NCBI RefSeq assembly: GCF_000003815.2
Contig: NC_049994.1
Location: 11,751,376-11,815,375, forward strand
DNA: 64,000 nt
Direction: 5' to 3'
Source of the DNA: Branchiostoma floridae
Taxonomy: Eukaryota > Chordata > Leptocardii > Amphioxiformes > Branchiostomatidae
Both the position numbers and the translations under genes were made by a program. Each line of letters opens with the position of its first letter. Within the stretch, counting starts at the first letter, position 1. Positions 23,101 to 38,100 of this stretch are shown piece by piece. The notes below the pieces were generated by a model, which worked only from the letters and a program-made list of their open reading frames with translations, was not told the DNA's origin and did no database searches.

Positions 23101-26100
23101 TAACTGTTACATGTTGCTCTGGCCATTCAGGATGGGGATGTAAAAGCTTAAGCGATCAAAATCTTCCCCTATAAGTGTTTATCATTCAAGTTGTGTGCTA
23201 CCTTTCTCTGCAGCTGACGGCTTGAAGACGGTAGCGGTCAGCAGCTACCAGGATATCGAGAACAGGATGGAGGAGGGGACCAAGAACCGTACGGTCGCCG
23301 CCACCAACATGAATGCCACGTCCAGCCGTGCGCACACCATCGTGGGTATCAAGTTCACACAGAAGTACCAGAATGCAGCGGGGGAGGAGACGGCAAAGAG
23401 CTCTGTCATCAACCTGGTGGACTTGGCTGGAAGGTAGGGTGAACAAAAGATAGAAAAACAGAAAGAAAGGAAGGAAAAAGAGACAGTGATGGAGCAAATG
23501 ATGTTTTAAATGGATAGATGGAAGGAGTGAGTGAGATCACTGGGACTAAAACTTAAAGGAAAAAGGGTTCAAAGAGAGTGCAAAATAAGGGAAAAGTATG
23601 AAAATGGACAGCAAAGTAGTAGCAGTGGGATCAAAAGAGGACAATTTTTAAAATGGCTTTGTCTGGAATGAGGGGGAAGAAATATATGAAGAAATAGCAG
23701 AGAGTCCACATATCATACTTCTACAATAAGCAACATGTAGAAATAGAACAGGTAATTTAAAAAAAATGGCTGTTGGTGACACATGATCACATCTGACCAA
23801 TGAGGTTTGCTGTTCCCCAGTGAGAGAGCTGAGAGCACAGGTGCGACAGGAGACAGGCTGAAGGAAGGGGCAGCCATCAACCAATCGCTGTCCTCCCTTG
23901 GCAATGTCATCTCAGGTAAGGAAGACAGTTTGAATCTGTGATATGGACAGAATAAGAAATGATTATTTTTGATGCCATTTCATGCTGAAGGCATTTAACG
24001 TTAGTTCACCTTTATCTGTGGGGTAACCTATATCTGTTGTGTTGCTAAAAGGGTAATAGACCGGGATGTCAAGTCGATGGACGGTTAGTTTCAAATTGTA
24101 CCATTTTTAAAATATTGCAGTTTGAAACCACCATATGTCGACTTGATATCCATAAATACATTGTTCTTGAAAAGAACGGATAAAGGTTACCCTATGGATA
24201 AAGGTGAACTAGCGTTAATGTAGATGTCAGATGCTTCAACCCTTTACAGACTCGGTCCATGGTTAATCAGACCAACTCAACCCAACAACCTGGTCAACTT
24301 GGTCCAACACCATAAGGCCATCATTAACCCTAACCATAATCATAACCCTAACCCTAACCTTTATAATTTTGACTTGACCAGAGTGTTGGACCAAGTTGAC
24401 CGGTCCGAGTTGGTATGTTGTAATGTAAGGTGTAATGTTGTAGTGTTTGGTTTTATACACTTGAATTGTTGTGAGTTCATGTCACTGTACGTAACCTTTG
24501 TGTTTATTTTGCTGTCTTTAGCCCTGGTGGATAAGGCCAATGGGAAGAAGGTTCGGGTGCCGTACCGTGACTCCACACTGACTAAACTGCTGAAGAATGC
24601 TCTGGGAGGGAACAGCAAGACTATCATGGTAGGGGGCGCTTTTCTGGCTCAGAGTCTTCAACAAATGCTCATGACATGTTTTAATGTTAAGGAAAATAAG
24701 GGAAATCTAATAAAAGATATTTAGAAAAAAATCTAAAAAATGGAAGTACATTCAATTTGTATATTGAACGTATTCTTAATGCTTGACAGTATGTAGATGC
24801 CTCATGTATACAGGAAGCAATGAATACTAACAATTTCTCCTCACTAAGGCTAAAACAGTAAAAGTGATCTTTTTGTATAATGTTTGTGTCTGTATTAGAT
24901 TGCAGCTATCAGCCCTGCAGATATCAACTATGATGAGACCTTATCAACCCTCAGATATGGTATGTAAAATATTCATTACCTTTGAAGGTTGATACATGTT
25001 ATCTGATGTATCTAACAACTGTAGGGACATAATTCATGGCAACTAATTGACATGAAACATATCAATATCAACATTTATGTTAGTTTGGTAGGACTACACA
25101 TTTTGTTATTGTCTGCCTACTGAAAGCTTGTGTTTTGATTCAACTTTTGTCTCTTCTTCTGTCCTCTGTGTTTGCGAGAGGACAGAAGAGACTTAGAGGA
25201 TATAATATGGCTGAATACCAGGCTACCTTTTGTTCTGGGGTTCAGCTATTTTGAGCAAGATTTTAATAGATTTTTGCGACTTTCACAGCTGACCGAGCAA
25301 AGCAGATCAAGACAAAGGTGGCAGTGAACGAGGACCCGACAGAGAAACTGATCCGTGAGCTTCAGGAGGAGAATGAGAAGCTGAAGAAACTCCTGGAGTC
25401 TGGAGGAATCCCAACTAAACTGGACGATGATTCTGATGATGAAGACGAGGAAGATGTTAAGTCACTGTCCAAGGATGGTTGGTTGAAAACTATTTTTTAC
25501 CTAGTAGAAACAGGATGTTTTGTTTATTTGGGTGTCTGTTTGTCTGTGTGCCTTTCTGTACTTATTTCCATGTTAAGCACATTAGGGGCACTGACAGGAA
25601 GTCAGGTCAAAGGTTCCAGAAAGGCCCCAAAATAGGTTGTGGTTTCCTGTCTTCAGTTTACTGCCACGTGGTTGTGTACGCATTAGAGTTGCATACTGTA
25701 CTAAGGCCACAGCAAGTAAATTTTATGGGTGACATCAACCTTTAATTTTCGCCTGATTTCAGAAAGGAGATGCTCAACATGATGAGAAAGTACCAAAATT
25801 GGAAAGTGTCGTAGCGTAAAGATTGTACCTGTAGAAGTGACATTAGCAAGGCAGCCATGACTACAGTAGTTATAGAAGTGAAACCAGCTGGATAGTTGTA
25901 AAAGTGTCACCATCATGGAAGTCATGAGTATAGTCAAAGAGATGTACTGAAACTTGTCCATGCTGTCTCCAGAGCGTGAGAGAATCCGTAAGGAGATGGA
26001 AGAGGAGATGCAGGCCCGAATCCTGGCCTCCCAGCAGGAGATGGAGGAGATGAAGAAGACCTGGGAGGAGAAAATGAAGCAGAGCCATGAGTCGGGTCCC

Positions 26101-29100
26101 GTCGTGCCAGATGCTGGAGCCGCCAGGAAAGAGAAGGAAACCACGCCGCACCTGTACAACCTGAACGTGGACCCACAGCTGACGGGGATGATCGTGCACC
26201 TGCTGAAGCCTGGAGAGCACCTGGTGGGCAGCAGCAACGAGGAGTCAGGAGAGACACCTTGCATTCTGCTCAAGGGACTCAAGTAGGTCTTCCTTATTCT
26301 TGAACTAATTTAACTGTAATATCCAACACAAAAATTGGACTCACCCAAATTTTCTACTGAACAGCACCACTAACTACGATTCACTGCTGTCGTGATGTCA
26401 CGAAATTATGCAGATACATGTAGAACACGTGACTCAGTGAGCAGTGGATCATAGGTTGCAGAAAATCTATGGCACCAACCGTCTCTGTTCAGGGATGGTT
26501 GTAAAGCTCTGATATAGATGGCTTAGATCTTCTGTATTTTATAGCCTAACTGTATCCTATCATGTTTTTATAGTCCCAGATATTATTAATAGCTTAGGTC
26601 CCTGGCACACGTGAGCAGCTGTTAGAAACTTTCAAGAAAAAATTGATGTGAAATCTTTGAATCTCAAAAGATCTAAGAGGATGACACTGATAGATGCATA
26701 TTCTTAGCTTGGCAGAAATAATTCTAAAAGTGAAGTTGAACTGGAAATCTAACTGTAAGTCTAATTTTTGTGTTGAAAATTACAGTTTAGCCATGCTTCA
26801 GGAAGATAGTGACTTGTATATGGGTCAGTTAAATAAACAGCTATATTCTGTCGATTGAATGTAACACTAAAATCTAAGACAACCATTATTTGATTTGTTT
26901 ATTTAGTTTGTTTGCTGGTAGAGAGTCAAATGATTTCTTTTTCACATGACCAGTGCTGGTAAAATTTTAACGGGAAGTGCCCCAACACGGTACGCTTTTT
27001 CTTGCGCACAAACTCATGGCGCTCCATCGCTAGTTGCCTGAGAGTGGTCAAATTTTGATGACTGAATTTTTTACACATAGATTTGAACAACATACTTGAA
27101 TAAGAAATGCATTCATGTGGTTCATGAACCTTTCGCGCTGCATGTTACAAGCGGCAAACACTGTGAGACAATTTCGTGTACGTAACCTTCCAATTTTGTT
27201 CTACGCTGGACAGTGTGCCTAACTCGGTACGCTTTTTTTTACATTGTGCTCTCTTCAGAAGTAAGTGGTAAATTTAAGTACACAGAAAAAAATTAATAAT
27301 ATGATATCTTAGCTTTCTTTTGACAGTAAAATCGTGACTGTATGTACTTCTTGTCTCACATGAGGAAGGCTGTACCTAAAACAATCCAGCTCATGTTTTT
27401 ACGGGCAATGGGCTGAATGCACTGATTGTGAATGCCCGACTAAAAAACCATTACGAAAAAAAGACACCGCTAACATCAACAAAACTCGGTCTGATTATAT
27501 GAAAATATCATCTACATCTCTCTATCAAGTCTTATTTTCATAGACAGCACGAATCATTTGTTACAGTCAAATAAATCTTTGGAGCGTTCTCTAGTCTGTC
27601 ACCTTCACGGCCACACTCCCTTGGGAGTACAATGGTGGCAATGTTTATGTCGCTTCCTTTTGGTTGCTTTTCTACTCAACAGACATTTGAAGACCCATAT
27701 TCATAGTGTTTTATGGAGCTTTATTTATGTGTATCATGGCAGTTGTGTGACTGCTTGAAAGAGTTCGTATAGTTAGCGACACGAGCCGCCAATACGAAGA
27801 GGCAGGTGACCGCAGTGATTCAGCACTGTCAACACTACTGTTAGAATTCTGCTTTTTTTTTAAACATGAAGTAAATATGTTAAAGTATATTTTGACTGCA
27901 AATTAAAGCTGTGTGCATGGACTTGGTTTATTTACCTTTGTAATCAGCATAGTCAGTGGCAACAAACACGGTGTACTTATGGATAATAAGATCAGCAAAA
28001 AATCCGTTCCGTCTTACGACGGGGACCGTCTTAGGGCGGCCCCCGTTATGTCCTTATCAAAAGAAGATAATAAAAGTTAGATTTACTTTGTTGACATATT
28101 AAGTTCAATATCATCTATCTCCTTTGATAGTGTAATAATAATGATGTATCCTACTTCTATACAGTATCCAGCCTCATCATGCTGCACTTATAGTGGAGGG
28201 AGGCAAAGTGTACCTGGACCGCTGCCAGACCAGCCCTGACGCCAAGATCATGGTCAACGGACAGCCACTCACTGAGAAGGAGGAACTGGACCATAATGAC
28301 AGGTGAGATTCAGGGAGCAACTTGCATTGCATTTCCAACATTAGACTTTAATGACCTAAAATATATACCTTAATTTGCCTTATGTCGAAAAGAAATATGT
28401 TTTGGATGTCAAGAAAAAACAATATTTAAAAAATTTATAAACTTGAATTATGATGATTAAGAAAACAGTCTAAGTGAAAATTTTTAACATTGAAAAGTTT
28501 CATGGATTGAATGCTTGTCAGGTTCAAGTTTTCCTCTCAATTCATTGTTTTTGGCTTCACATCATGCTTAGATTTTATTTATTTATTCAAAAATGTGACA
28601 AATACATTACACAGACTCACAGGCAGTGTTTCTAAGATTTTATTGTTCAAGAACCAAGGAAATTAACTTGTATATGGGATAAAACATACCAGCATTATCT
28701 CAATTGTTCCCCTGAGACAACATGATTGTACAACAAAAACTCTGTGAGTTCGTATATAACATGCATTGGCATAATACCGGTCATAAGCCTTATACCGGTC
28801 GATTAAAAATAGTGGAACTTAAAGAGATCTACACATGCAACAATAGTTATTTCTGAGGTATGCACACTTCAGACATCTAGGTGTCCAATACATCATTTAC
28901 AAAGCATCGATAACAATGCATTCGAAGACAACAAGGCCAAAAGTTTTCAGGTCATTTTCGGGGCAGGCGAGCTCGTCGTGGGACAAACACACTGTCACGT
29001 TCATCGCCAGATTTGTAGATAATAATCACATGTGCTCACGGCACAAGACGAGCATGATTCAACAGCAATCTTGAATTTCTTTTGGTGACCTACAACTCGT

Positions 29101-32100
29101 GTAAAAGTGTGAGGAACCGTTGCATTATCGCCCGGATCTACGGCTGAATGGGTCAAATTGAACGTACGCCGCCATTTTCCCGCCATTTTTAATGCTACGG
29201 CCAGCAGTAAAGTTTTACGTCATAGCGGTTGTGACGGACCAAAATTAAATGAAAATTCTCGTCAGTATACGCCCATTTTCTCATGACTTTTTGTATCCTC
29301 ATGCAGATTTTTGTTTTGTGCAACTACTAACAGGAAAGAAAGGAACAACAGAGGATGTATAAAGGTACATAGCGGCAGTTAATTGTGCCGTGTTTCGTTC
29401 GGCCGGTATAGTGCACCCCCTTCCAACCACGCGCCCGTTTTCTCCGTGCAATTCCGCGGTGTGTTCCAATTACGATATTATGTTTTTAGCAGGACCAGAG
29501 AGACAAAATAATTTACACAGAAGAAGTGGCAAAGGTAAGCTGTAACAGCAACATGTAACTGGAGAAAATGATGCGTTGATCATTTGCCAAATTAGCATTG
29601 CTTGAGAAATTGCAGTAAACCGACCGGTATTATGCCAATGGATGTTACTTGTTTTAAAAAGAGGGAAGAGGCATGTAAACAATAGTTTTAGCAATAGCAT
29701 AGCTCTAGATTTTTTTATCCAATTGTTTGATTGTAGCACTACCTGTAATAGTATCTAGTCTTTAGTATCCCATGCAATACAGGAACATGAAAATAAAGAT
29801 CTTACAATAATATGTTGATTATAACAAATTTCTTATGTTCCCCCCTCCTAGAATTCTGTTTGGAGCGAACCATCTGTACATCTTTGCTGACCCCAAACAA
29901 GCCGGTGGCAAGAAGAGTCCAGCTATGACATACGAGGAGGCTCAGGCCGAGATCAACCAGAACTCAGGATTTGTCGTGGGCAAACCTGACTCACTCGGTG
30001 GTTCGTCACTCGGTAAGCTAGACATGTAACAACCTTCACCATTGTTTTCTACTGAAGGAGTAAAATTACATGTAGATACAGAGTTTGTGCACAAAATTAT
30101 GCATTGAAAAGGGACTGGAAGAGACTGACATCACTCGGAGGTACAATTCGCAAAGGACGAGCTTTTAAAAGTCGCTCGAAGCCTTAGTAATCACCAAAAT
30201 GCCGATCATACTCCGACCAAAAATGCCCATTTGGAGCTCGCCGACAAATCGGGCGAGCTAAATTCTTGATTTGTAAAGGGGGCTTTATGAGAAATTTTGT
30301 ATTTTATGATTTTTGATAATAAATACTTGGTTAATTGGCTGCCATTAAGCTACTCAAGCAAATGATGAATCCGGATCACCCCTTACATGATATAGTCCCT
30401 CCGGTCAGGTCAGAGGTCACTGGGAGGTCACTGCGAAGCTCAGATAGCATCTCTGTCCCAAAAGCAAGGACCTCCAGACTGAGCAACTCCTTCCTACACT
30501 ATACCATCAGACTGTATAACAAATCATTGATGCTTAAGTGTTTTTATTTGTCTATGTACTGTGTATGTCATGCGTAATGTGTCTAGTTGTTAGTAATGAT
30601 TTACTTCACATTGTAAGATCAATGGTATTCAAAGATGCTAAGGAGTAACTCTGTAATGTTGATTTAATGAATAAAGATTGAAAGTTTTTTTTTTTAATAC
30701 CACCCTGTTCTTCAGATGAGCTGATCCTGCAGGATGACCTTGTGGAGGTGCTACCAGCGATAGAACAGGCCAACACCATGAGCGAGGAGATGGACAAGAA
30801 GGTCAAGTTCGAGGTTGCCATCATCCCAGCCAAGAAAATGGGGATTGTCGGAAGTGAGACAGAGGTAAGTGGTGATAGTCTACATCACAGCTTCTATCTA
30901 ATCTGTTGTTTTTGTTGAAGAAGAGGGCATCAGACAATGTTTATTTTCTCCTTAAAATTTATCACCAATGAAAGAACAGTTGTAATTCACCGCAAGTTTG
31001 CTAGTTGGCGCTCCTATTAGACAATGTCCAATGGAACATAATCATAACGTTACCTTCACAATTGGTAGAAATGTATAAATAGCAATTCAGAATTTTTGAT
31101 TTTACGATAGATGTAGTTTCAGGGCAAGCTTAAGCCTTTTTGTACTGAAAGTCCTTCAAATATCCTTGGTGCTGAAGAGCCATCAATTAAATGTGTATTA
31201 TACTGAACACTCAAAGGTCTTTTGGCTCACAGCCAGTAAAAAGTAGCAATTGGCTATACACTAGGCTTGGCCATAACCAGTTACAACTAGCACAACACCA
31301 GGACCAGGTTTATGCCTTCATGCACTCAGTTTTATTGAGTGAATACAATCAGATTCAACTTTTACTCCTTCTAGTTTGTCAATTTGCTAATTGTTTTATC
31401 ATAAAATGTTCAAGAAAATCAATCACGAATCAAGAAAACAAATGGGTGTAACAAAAGATAACAATTTTATCCAGACCAGTGCCCATCTACACAACATATA
31501 CACGTATCTGTTAGTTGTATATTCATCTCATATGTAATAATTCTATCTTACCCTGTTATAGCCACCCCAAAGGAGACCCCCTGAGGTACTATCGACCAAC
31601 AGGGTGATGATTCCACACGTTTTATATTCACCACCACTGCATGTGTCATACGCATAGTCTATAAATACACTCCTCATATCCTGTTATTCACATCACACTG
31701 GGCTGATGCATTGTGAAGCACTCAAATAAATGCTGCATGATTGACACTTAAACAAGATGTTTTTAAAAATTAATCCTCTGCATGGAAAACATACCAAAAA
31801 TGGTCACTTAGTCTTGGGCTGTAAGGACACCAGTGTAACAGCACATGCAACAGTAATTTGCAACAAATTATGCTAACTTTATTCTATTTCACAGGTGATG
31901 GTAAAAACACTGTTAGAAATGCAGAAATTAAATGTTCAGATTGGAAAAACGATAACAACATGGGACTTTACATGTACAAGCTAAAAAGATATTCATCTTA
32001 AGTTAGTAATGTTACCATGAATCTTGTGATTCATGATAACGTTACTGATAGAAAGAGTAATGCTTTTTGAAGCAGTGCATCTACATGTAAATGACTTTTA

Positions 32101-35100
32101 AGAACATCAATATCTCTGCTTTACAAGTGTTTAATCTCCAAACAATAAGATTTGCATTATGCAATGTTTTTCAGGCTCTTTATACATTTTTCTAGTGGTT
32201 ATATTACTTATAATGTTTCTTCCTTCATCTTTGTCCTAGAAAAATGCAAACCACAAGAAAATTGTATACAAAGTATAAAAAACGTTGAGTACATTTTGTA
32301 ACACAGCTTTGAGGTCACCACTATCAACAGTGTAAGAGAAATCACCCCATTTATGCCATTCTACATTTTCCAGGTGATGGTGAAGATGAGGAATGTAGAG
32401 TTGGGGCTGGAGTACCTGTGGACCAAGGCCAAGTTCATGAACAGGAAGTACCTGATGGACGAGATGTACGAAAGCTTCAGTGATGGAGAGGACATCAACT
32501 GGCCTGATGTAAGTAACTGTCTTTATGGGGGTCTGCATGGTTTTACATTGAAGCATCAGTTACTGTAGTTATAAATCATACTGCTGTGAGGGTCTCTGAT
32601 ATGAGAACTAGGCAGCAGTCAGCTACATGTAGTCTTCGCTTTGCGTTTCCAAGCTGCTCTATCCAATGGGCCAACTGATGAAGTAGCGCCCTTTGATATC
32701 TTTCCTGGCCCACTGCAACCAAGATTTCCTCAGTTTACTACAATCTCTGTTCCCAGTCAACAGTGCTTTTTGATTATTGTGTTAATTAATAGTAACCACT
32801 TGCTTGTTCAATGTTCCCGTGCTGTCACAGCACTGAGGCAATGACCTCAACACCAAACTTAGCATGTAGAGTTGTGAAAAGGTGCTGAAATGCCATCCAA
32901 TGACATCTGAAATGCCATCCAATGACAATACTATATGATGCCTTATATGGTTAGTGCACTACCTATTTCCTCTATCTTAAATGTTATGTATGTTTTGTCT
33001 CCCAGGAGAGGGACCCCTTCACTGAACCCCCTGACCATGAGGAGATGATTGGAGCCCTGCATATCTACCTGGAGAGCATTGCTTACAAGGTACACGCTTA
33101 AACTTACTTTCTTACTTCCTTTAGTGCTCACGATCATTATGTTGATCATTATGGCAGTCTTTATTTAACGTCCTATCTGAAGCCAAAGACAGGTAGTACT
33201 ACTAATTTTTCATCTGAGTGAAGTAAAGTGAAGAGGAATGTCGTGTTAAGTGCCTTTCCCAAGGGCACAATATCGGTGACACGGCAGGGTTCAAACCTGG
33301 GGCCTCTTGGGTCTGAGCCCAAAGCACTGCCAATTACGCCACGCGATCTCATGCAACTTACTCGGTATGGAAAGATTTTTGGCAATGCCACAGCGTGGAT
33401 GCCATTTTTATTTTGCTTTTCATATGCATCCAGTATTCATTTAACTTATTGTAAACTAGCTCCCATTGCCTCATTGCCATATAGACCCAAACTTTAGTAC
33501 AGTGCATCAGAAGAAAAACTAGTGCTGTAATTGTAAAATCCTTCCAACAGCAACAGTCTTTCTAGATCTTTGGTGAATTACAATATTGACTGTACAACCT
33601 TTTTTGATCATGAACATATAACCAATTTTATGTCCACAGATCGAGGCCAAAGAACAGCTGGATTTGACCAACATCAAGGGCATTGAAGTGGGCAAACTCA
33701 ATGTGAGTTTATCAAATTCAAGTCATTTTTTCTTTTGTTTTTCTTCTATACTAAGTAAACTTTGGCAAGAACTAAACTATGCTCTTTGTAGTTCTAGTGA
33801 CAGCTGACAAACTTTAACCAATTAAAAGACAGTGTAATCAATAATTAAAAACATGAACCTTTACTTAGGATCTTTATGCAGCCATTGTCTGATACAATCA
33901 AAAGCAACAAAATTGTATACAGACAAATGTAAACAAAGAGGACATAACCAGTAAGGTTACCTTTATCCCAGAGGTAACCTACAGTGTAATACATTTGTAT
34001 TGCTGTATTAAATAACAGTATCAAGTTAATGGACAGTGGTTCAAAACAGCATTATTTTGAAAATATTTTATACCAACGTTCATCAAATTGATATCCTAGA
34101 TACCCTGTTTTTAAATGCAATGGATATACATGAGTAGGTTACAACTTACCCCACAAATAATAGAAGAAGTTTATTTGCAAGTTCGTGCCTGGGGGCTAAT
34201 TGCAAGTACATGGTATAAACATAGTAGATATACAAGTGACAATGGACAATAATGTTACATACAAACCTGTTGTTTCCCAGGTGGATATAGGTTACCCCAC
34301 AGATAAAATTGACCTATTTTTACCTACAAACTTACTGTTCCCAGGTGGAACTGTGGCCATGTACCCAGACAGGCAAGGTGCTGAGGGATGAAGATGCCTT
34401 TGTTGATGACCCAGAGACAGATCTGAAGGGACAACCTATTGCCTTCAAAGTCAAGATCCTCAATGCTCGAGGACTTCCTGATCGCTTTGTTGTAAGTCAA
34501 AATTTATATGTTTTAATGAGCAGTTTTTGTTATACATTTAACAGTTGTATTGAATGACCATTTCTGATTCTACATGTCACTTGGATAGTTGACAAACAAG
34601 CAATCATTATAGTCATAATTCACACACCCAGTTACTTTCTTAACTTCTTTTTGTATAATTGAAGTTTGTGAGTTTCATCCATCACAAGCAAATGCTTACT
34701 GCAAATTCTTTAATGTGTTTGGTAAACATTTTAGTTAACTATATCCACTTTTCTTTTTTCAGGACATTTACTGCAAGTTCAAAGTGTACACCATGGAGCC
34801 CTACCAAACACAGGTGATCAAGAAAGCCATCAACCCGGACTTTAAGTTTGAGCAACTCATCAGCTTCAACGCTGTTGACAAACTGGTGAGACATACATTC
34901 AATTTGTTTGTTGGTATTACATACCCTGTACCGGTATACCGCTTGATGATGTAGCACCCCAGATTTACAATACTGAAGACTACTCTTACTACTGTAAATG
35001 CAGAAATGTTCGCGGTGGATTAATGTTCACGGTTTTTGCCGTGACCACTTCACCGCAAACTTAAAACCACCGCGAACATTTTTCTATAATGGTTTTAGAC

Positions 35101-38100
35101 TGCAGTCTATGGTGTTACCATGAAATTAAAACCACCGCAAAAAGTAATTTTTCCCGCTACCGCAAAATTAAATCCCCGCGAACTTAAATGCATTTACAGT
35201 ACTACTCTGACCAAAGCTAATACTCGTTAATAGTGAAGTGAATAGTAAAAGAATTGTACTATAACAGCTGTACTTTTAAACCACTGTATTAGGATGGAGT
35301 CTGCCCTCTCTGATTGAAAAAAAAATCATTGAAGGGGCCACACCATGCCAGACTCTAATGTTTCACTCGGGAGGAGCAATATTAAGATCCTATGGAAGGT
35401 CATTCTACCCAAATCCAATGAAATATCTTGGAAAGTCCTTTTGAAATTCCACAATTTCTTATGGGATCTGTATCTATATAATATTGGTATTACACATACA
35501 TTTGTGTAGTCAGTATGAGTACACTGTGGCGTGACACACCAGCTTCACATATTTTGAAAGATGTAATGTACATGTACATGTACATTGTTGTTGTATATCA
35601 TACAAATGCCCACTGCCCAATATGAAAAAGCCAAAATATTCTACATGAAGAATGTGGGCTTTTCACAGAAGAAGTACTTAGTATCCTAGTGTCCTGAGTA
35701 AAATGACATAATTCCCAATCATAGCTAGAAGAAAGGATGTGCCACCCTACAAGGGGTAGTATACCTGTAACATCAATGTTGCTGTGATACACCATATGAA
35801 ACTTATACTATCTCCTGTGGTTTCAGGAGCTGGACTACCTGCTGAATGGCTCCATCTTTGTGCAGCTGTTTGGGAAGCAGGTGCCAAAGAAACGTGAGGG
35901 GAAGAAACTCAACACCAAACAGATCATGAAGAAGGAGGGCATGCTGAAGGGGAAGGACATTGGAGCTGAAAATGTGCCCAAGCATGTATGTTATTATGCT
36001 ACTAAATATCTATTTTTTTAACTTTTATTTAACCTTACTAGCAATTAATTATACCGTCCATTTATGGAGACAAATTATATCTAACTTTAGACCTAACATC
36101 GACTATCATAATTCCACCAGGTGCCATAATACCGCCATATCAAAAAACGTTAGTATAAAGGTCTTCCCAAGATTGTCTTGAACACCGAATGTTAGATATC
36201 CTAAATGTAATACAATTTAGATATCTAGGTGTTGAAGATAGTCTTGAGAAGGCCTCTATAACAATGTTTGTGGAGGTGGCGGTATAATGGCACCTGGTGG
36301 AATTATGCAAATGTATGTTAATAATTTTGACCAGTAGTTATAACACCAGTTCTCCTTTATCCGCAGGGTAACCTACATCCATTTTATTTGATATATGGTA
36401 CCTGGGGATATATGTCAAGTTGACTGAATGTGGTTTTAAATGGTCATATGTTAAGAATGGTGCAGTCCGCCGTCCGTCGACTTGATATCCCTGAATAACA
36501 TGTTCTTAAAGACAACGGATGTAGGTTACCCCCACTATAAAAGTGAACTAGCGTTACATGAAAAATTGAGCTGATCCGAAAATGTAATAAGGAAAAATAC
36601 ATTGTATTTTGTTTGCAGACTGTGGATGAAGGCAAGGTTGGGTATCAGTTCCAGGTTTTGACGCTCAAGAAGAGACTGGAAAGGCTGGAGAAGAAGATGG
36701 TAAGTCACACTCTAGATAGTCTTAACCATTCTTGGTTTACAAGATCTTCCTGGTTTATAACAATGTAGTTGCCTCCATTTTAAAGTATCATTTTACATAA
36801 CAGTATATGTAGTCAAATGTTGAGCATACAAGCAAATGCCTGTTATTTGCAAAATAAGCCCTTTCAAAATGTGTCTAGAGCATATTATATTACATGCCAA
36901 ATAGCAATTACTCGAGCAGCTGGATCTGATTTTGGAAAATCATATCCAGTTGCTTGAGTAATTAAGTTAACGGTGTTACTATTTGTCATATCTTGTTACC
37001 TGGATGTGTAACCTTTCTAGATGTATTCTTTGATATGTTTGTGTCTTTAAAACTTTTCTTCAGGCCCAGATGAACAGAGTGGTGGATGTGGCAGAGAAGT
37101 CTAGTAAGATGCGTGTGAAGACGGACACTATTAAGACGGTTCTTCGTGCCAAGAACCCTGACGCTATAGAGAAAGCCATCAAGACAATTCCAAAGGACAA
37201 GGGGGCAGGAGACAATGGTAAGAATTAGGTCCGTGATTCATCAACTGTTTTTCCTGTAAATCTGCTAACGATGCTTGTATTTTCCCCCAAAAAAGTTAAT
37301 TATAAGAAAATAAATACCAGATTAGTCAGTTACAAGTAGTTATGCTAGTTCACCTTTATCCGCGATGTTACATTTATCCGTTGTATGAAAAATTGGAGAA
37401 TTTAGGGATATCAAGTCGGTTGATGGTTGTTTTAGACGGGAATGCTATGAAAATATTGCAATTTGAAACCATTGACTAGATATCCGTAAATACCTTGCTT
37501 TTAAAACAGCGGATATAGGTTACCATGCAGATAAAGGTGAGCTGCCGTTAACAATAGTCAAATATTGCTACAATATTTCTCATTGTCTTGTGAATTCCAT
37601 GCCAGACATGGATGTTGCTGCTACTGGAGTGCCCCCAGAAGGTACTAATTAGTTACAGAAAAGCAATGAAGGCCCCCCCCCCACACACACACACAACCCA
37701 ACCCTTTATGATCCTGTACACACCTTAGCATTGTTGCTAAAGGACAATCCGCTACCCTGTACTATCCAATACCATAGTGCTGAAAGACCTTCCCTACCCT
37801 GTACTTTCCTGTATCATCCCCAACTTTAGTGCAGAAGTACCTTCCCCACCCTGTACTGTCCTATACACTCCCCAGCCTTAGTGCAGAATGGCAATTCCCC
37901 CCTTATACTGTCCTGTACTCTCCCCAGCCTTAGTGCTGAATGGCAATCCCCACCCTATACTACCATGTATCCTCCCCAGACTTAGTGCAGAACGGCAATC
38001 CCCACCCTATACTAACGTTTACCCTCCTCAGCCTTAGTGCTGAATGACCCACCCCACCCTATACTATCCTGTACACTTTCCCCAACCTTAGTGCTGAAGT

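Noticed and set aside
26980-27240. CGGTACGCTTTTT occurring twice about 230 bp apart
   Set aside because: No extended similarity, inverted ends or boundaries could be defined around the two copies.
29001-29186. 61-codon minus-strand frame [11 protein letters not shown]
   Set aside because: Lies inside the 28764-29640 element. I looked for a THAP zinc-finger pattern and did not find one.
31891-31990. Second ACAG/GTGATGGTAAAA resembling the start of the exon at 32374
   Set aside because: The resemblance stops after about 12 bases, the frame ends in a stop and no donor fits. Chance or a very old remnant.
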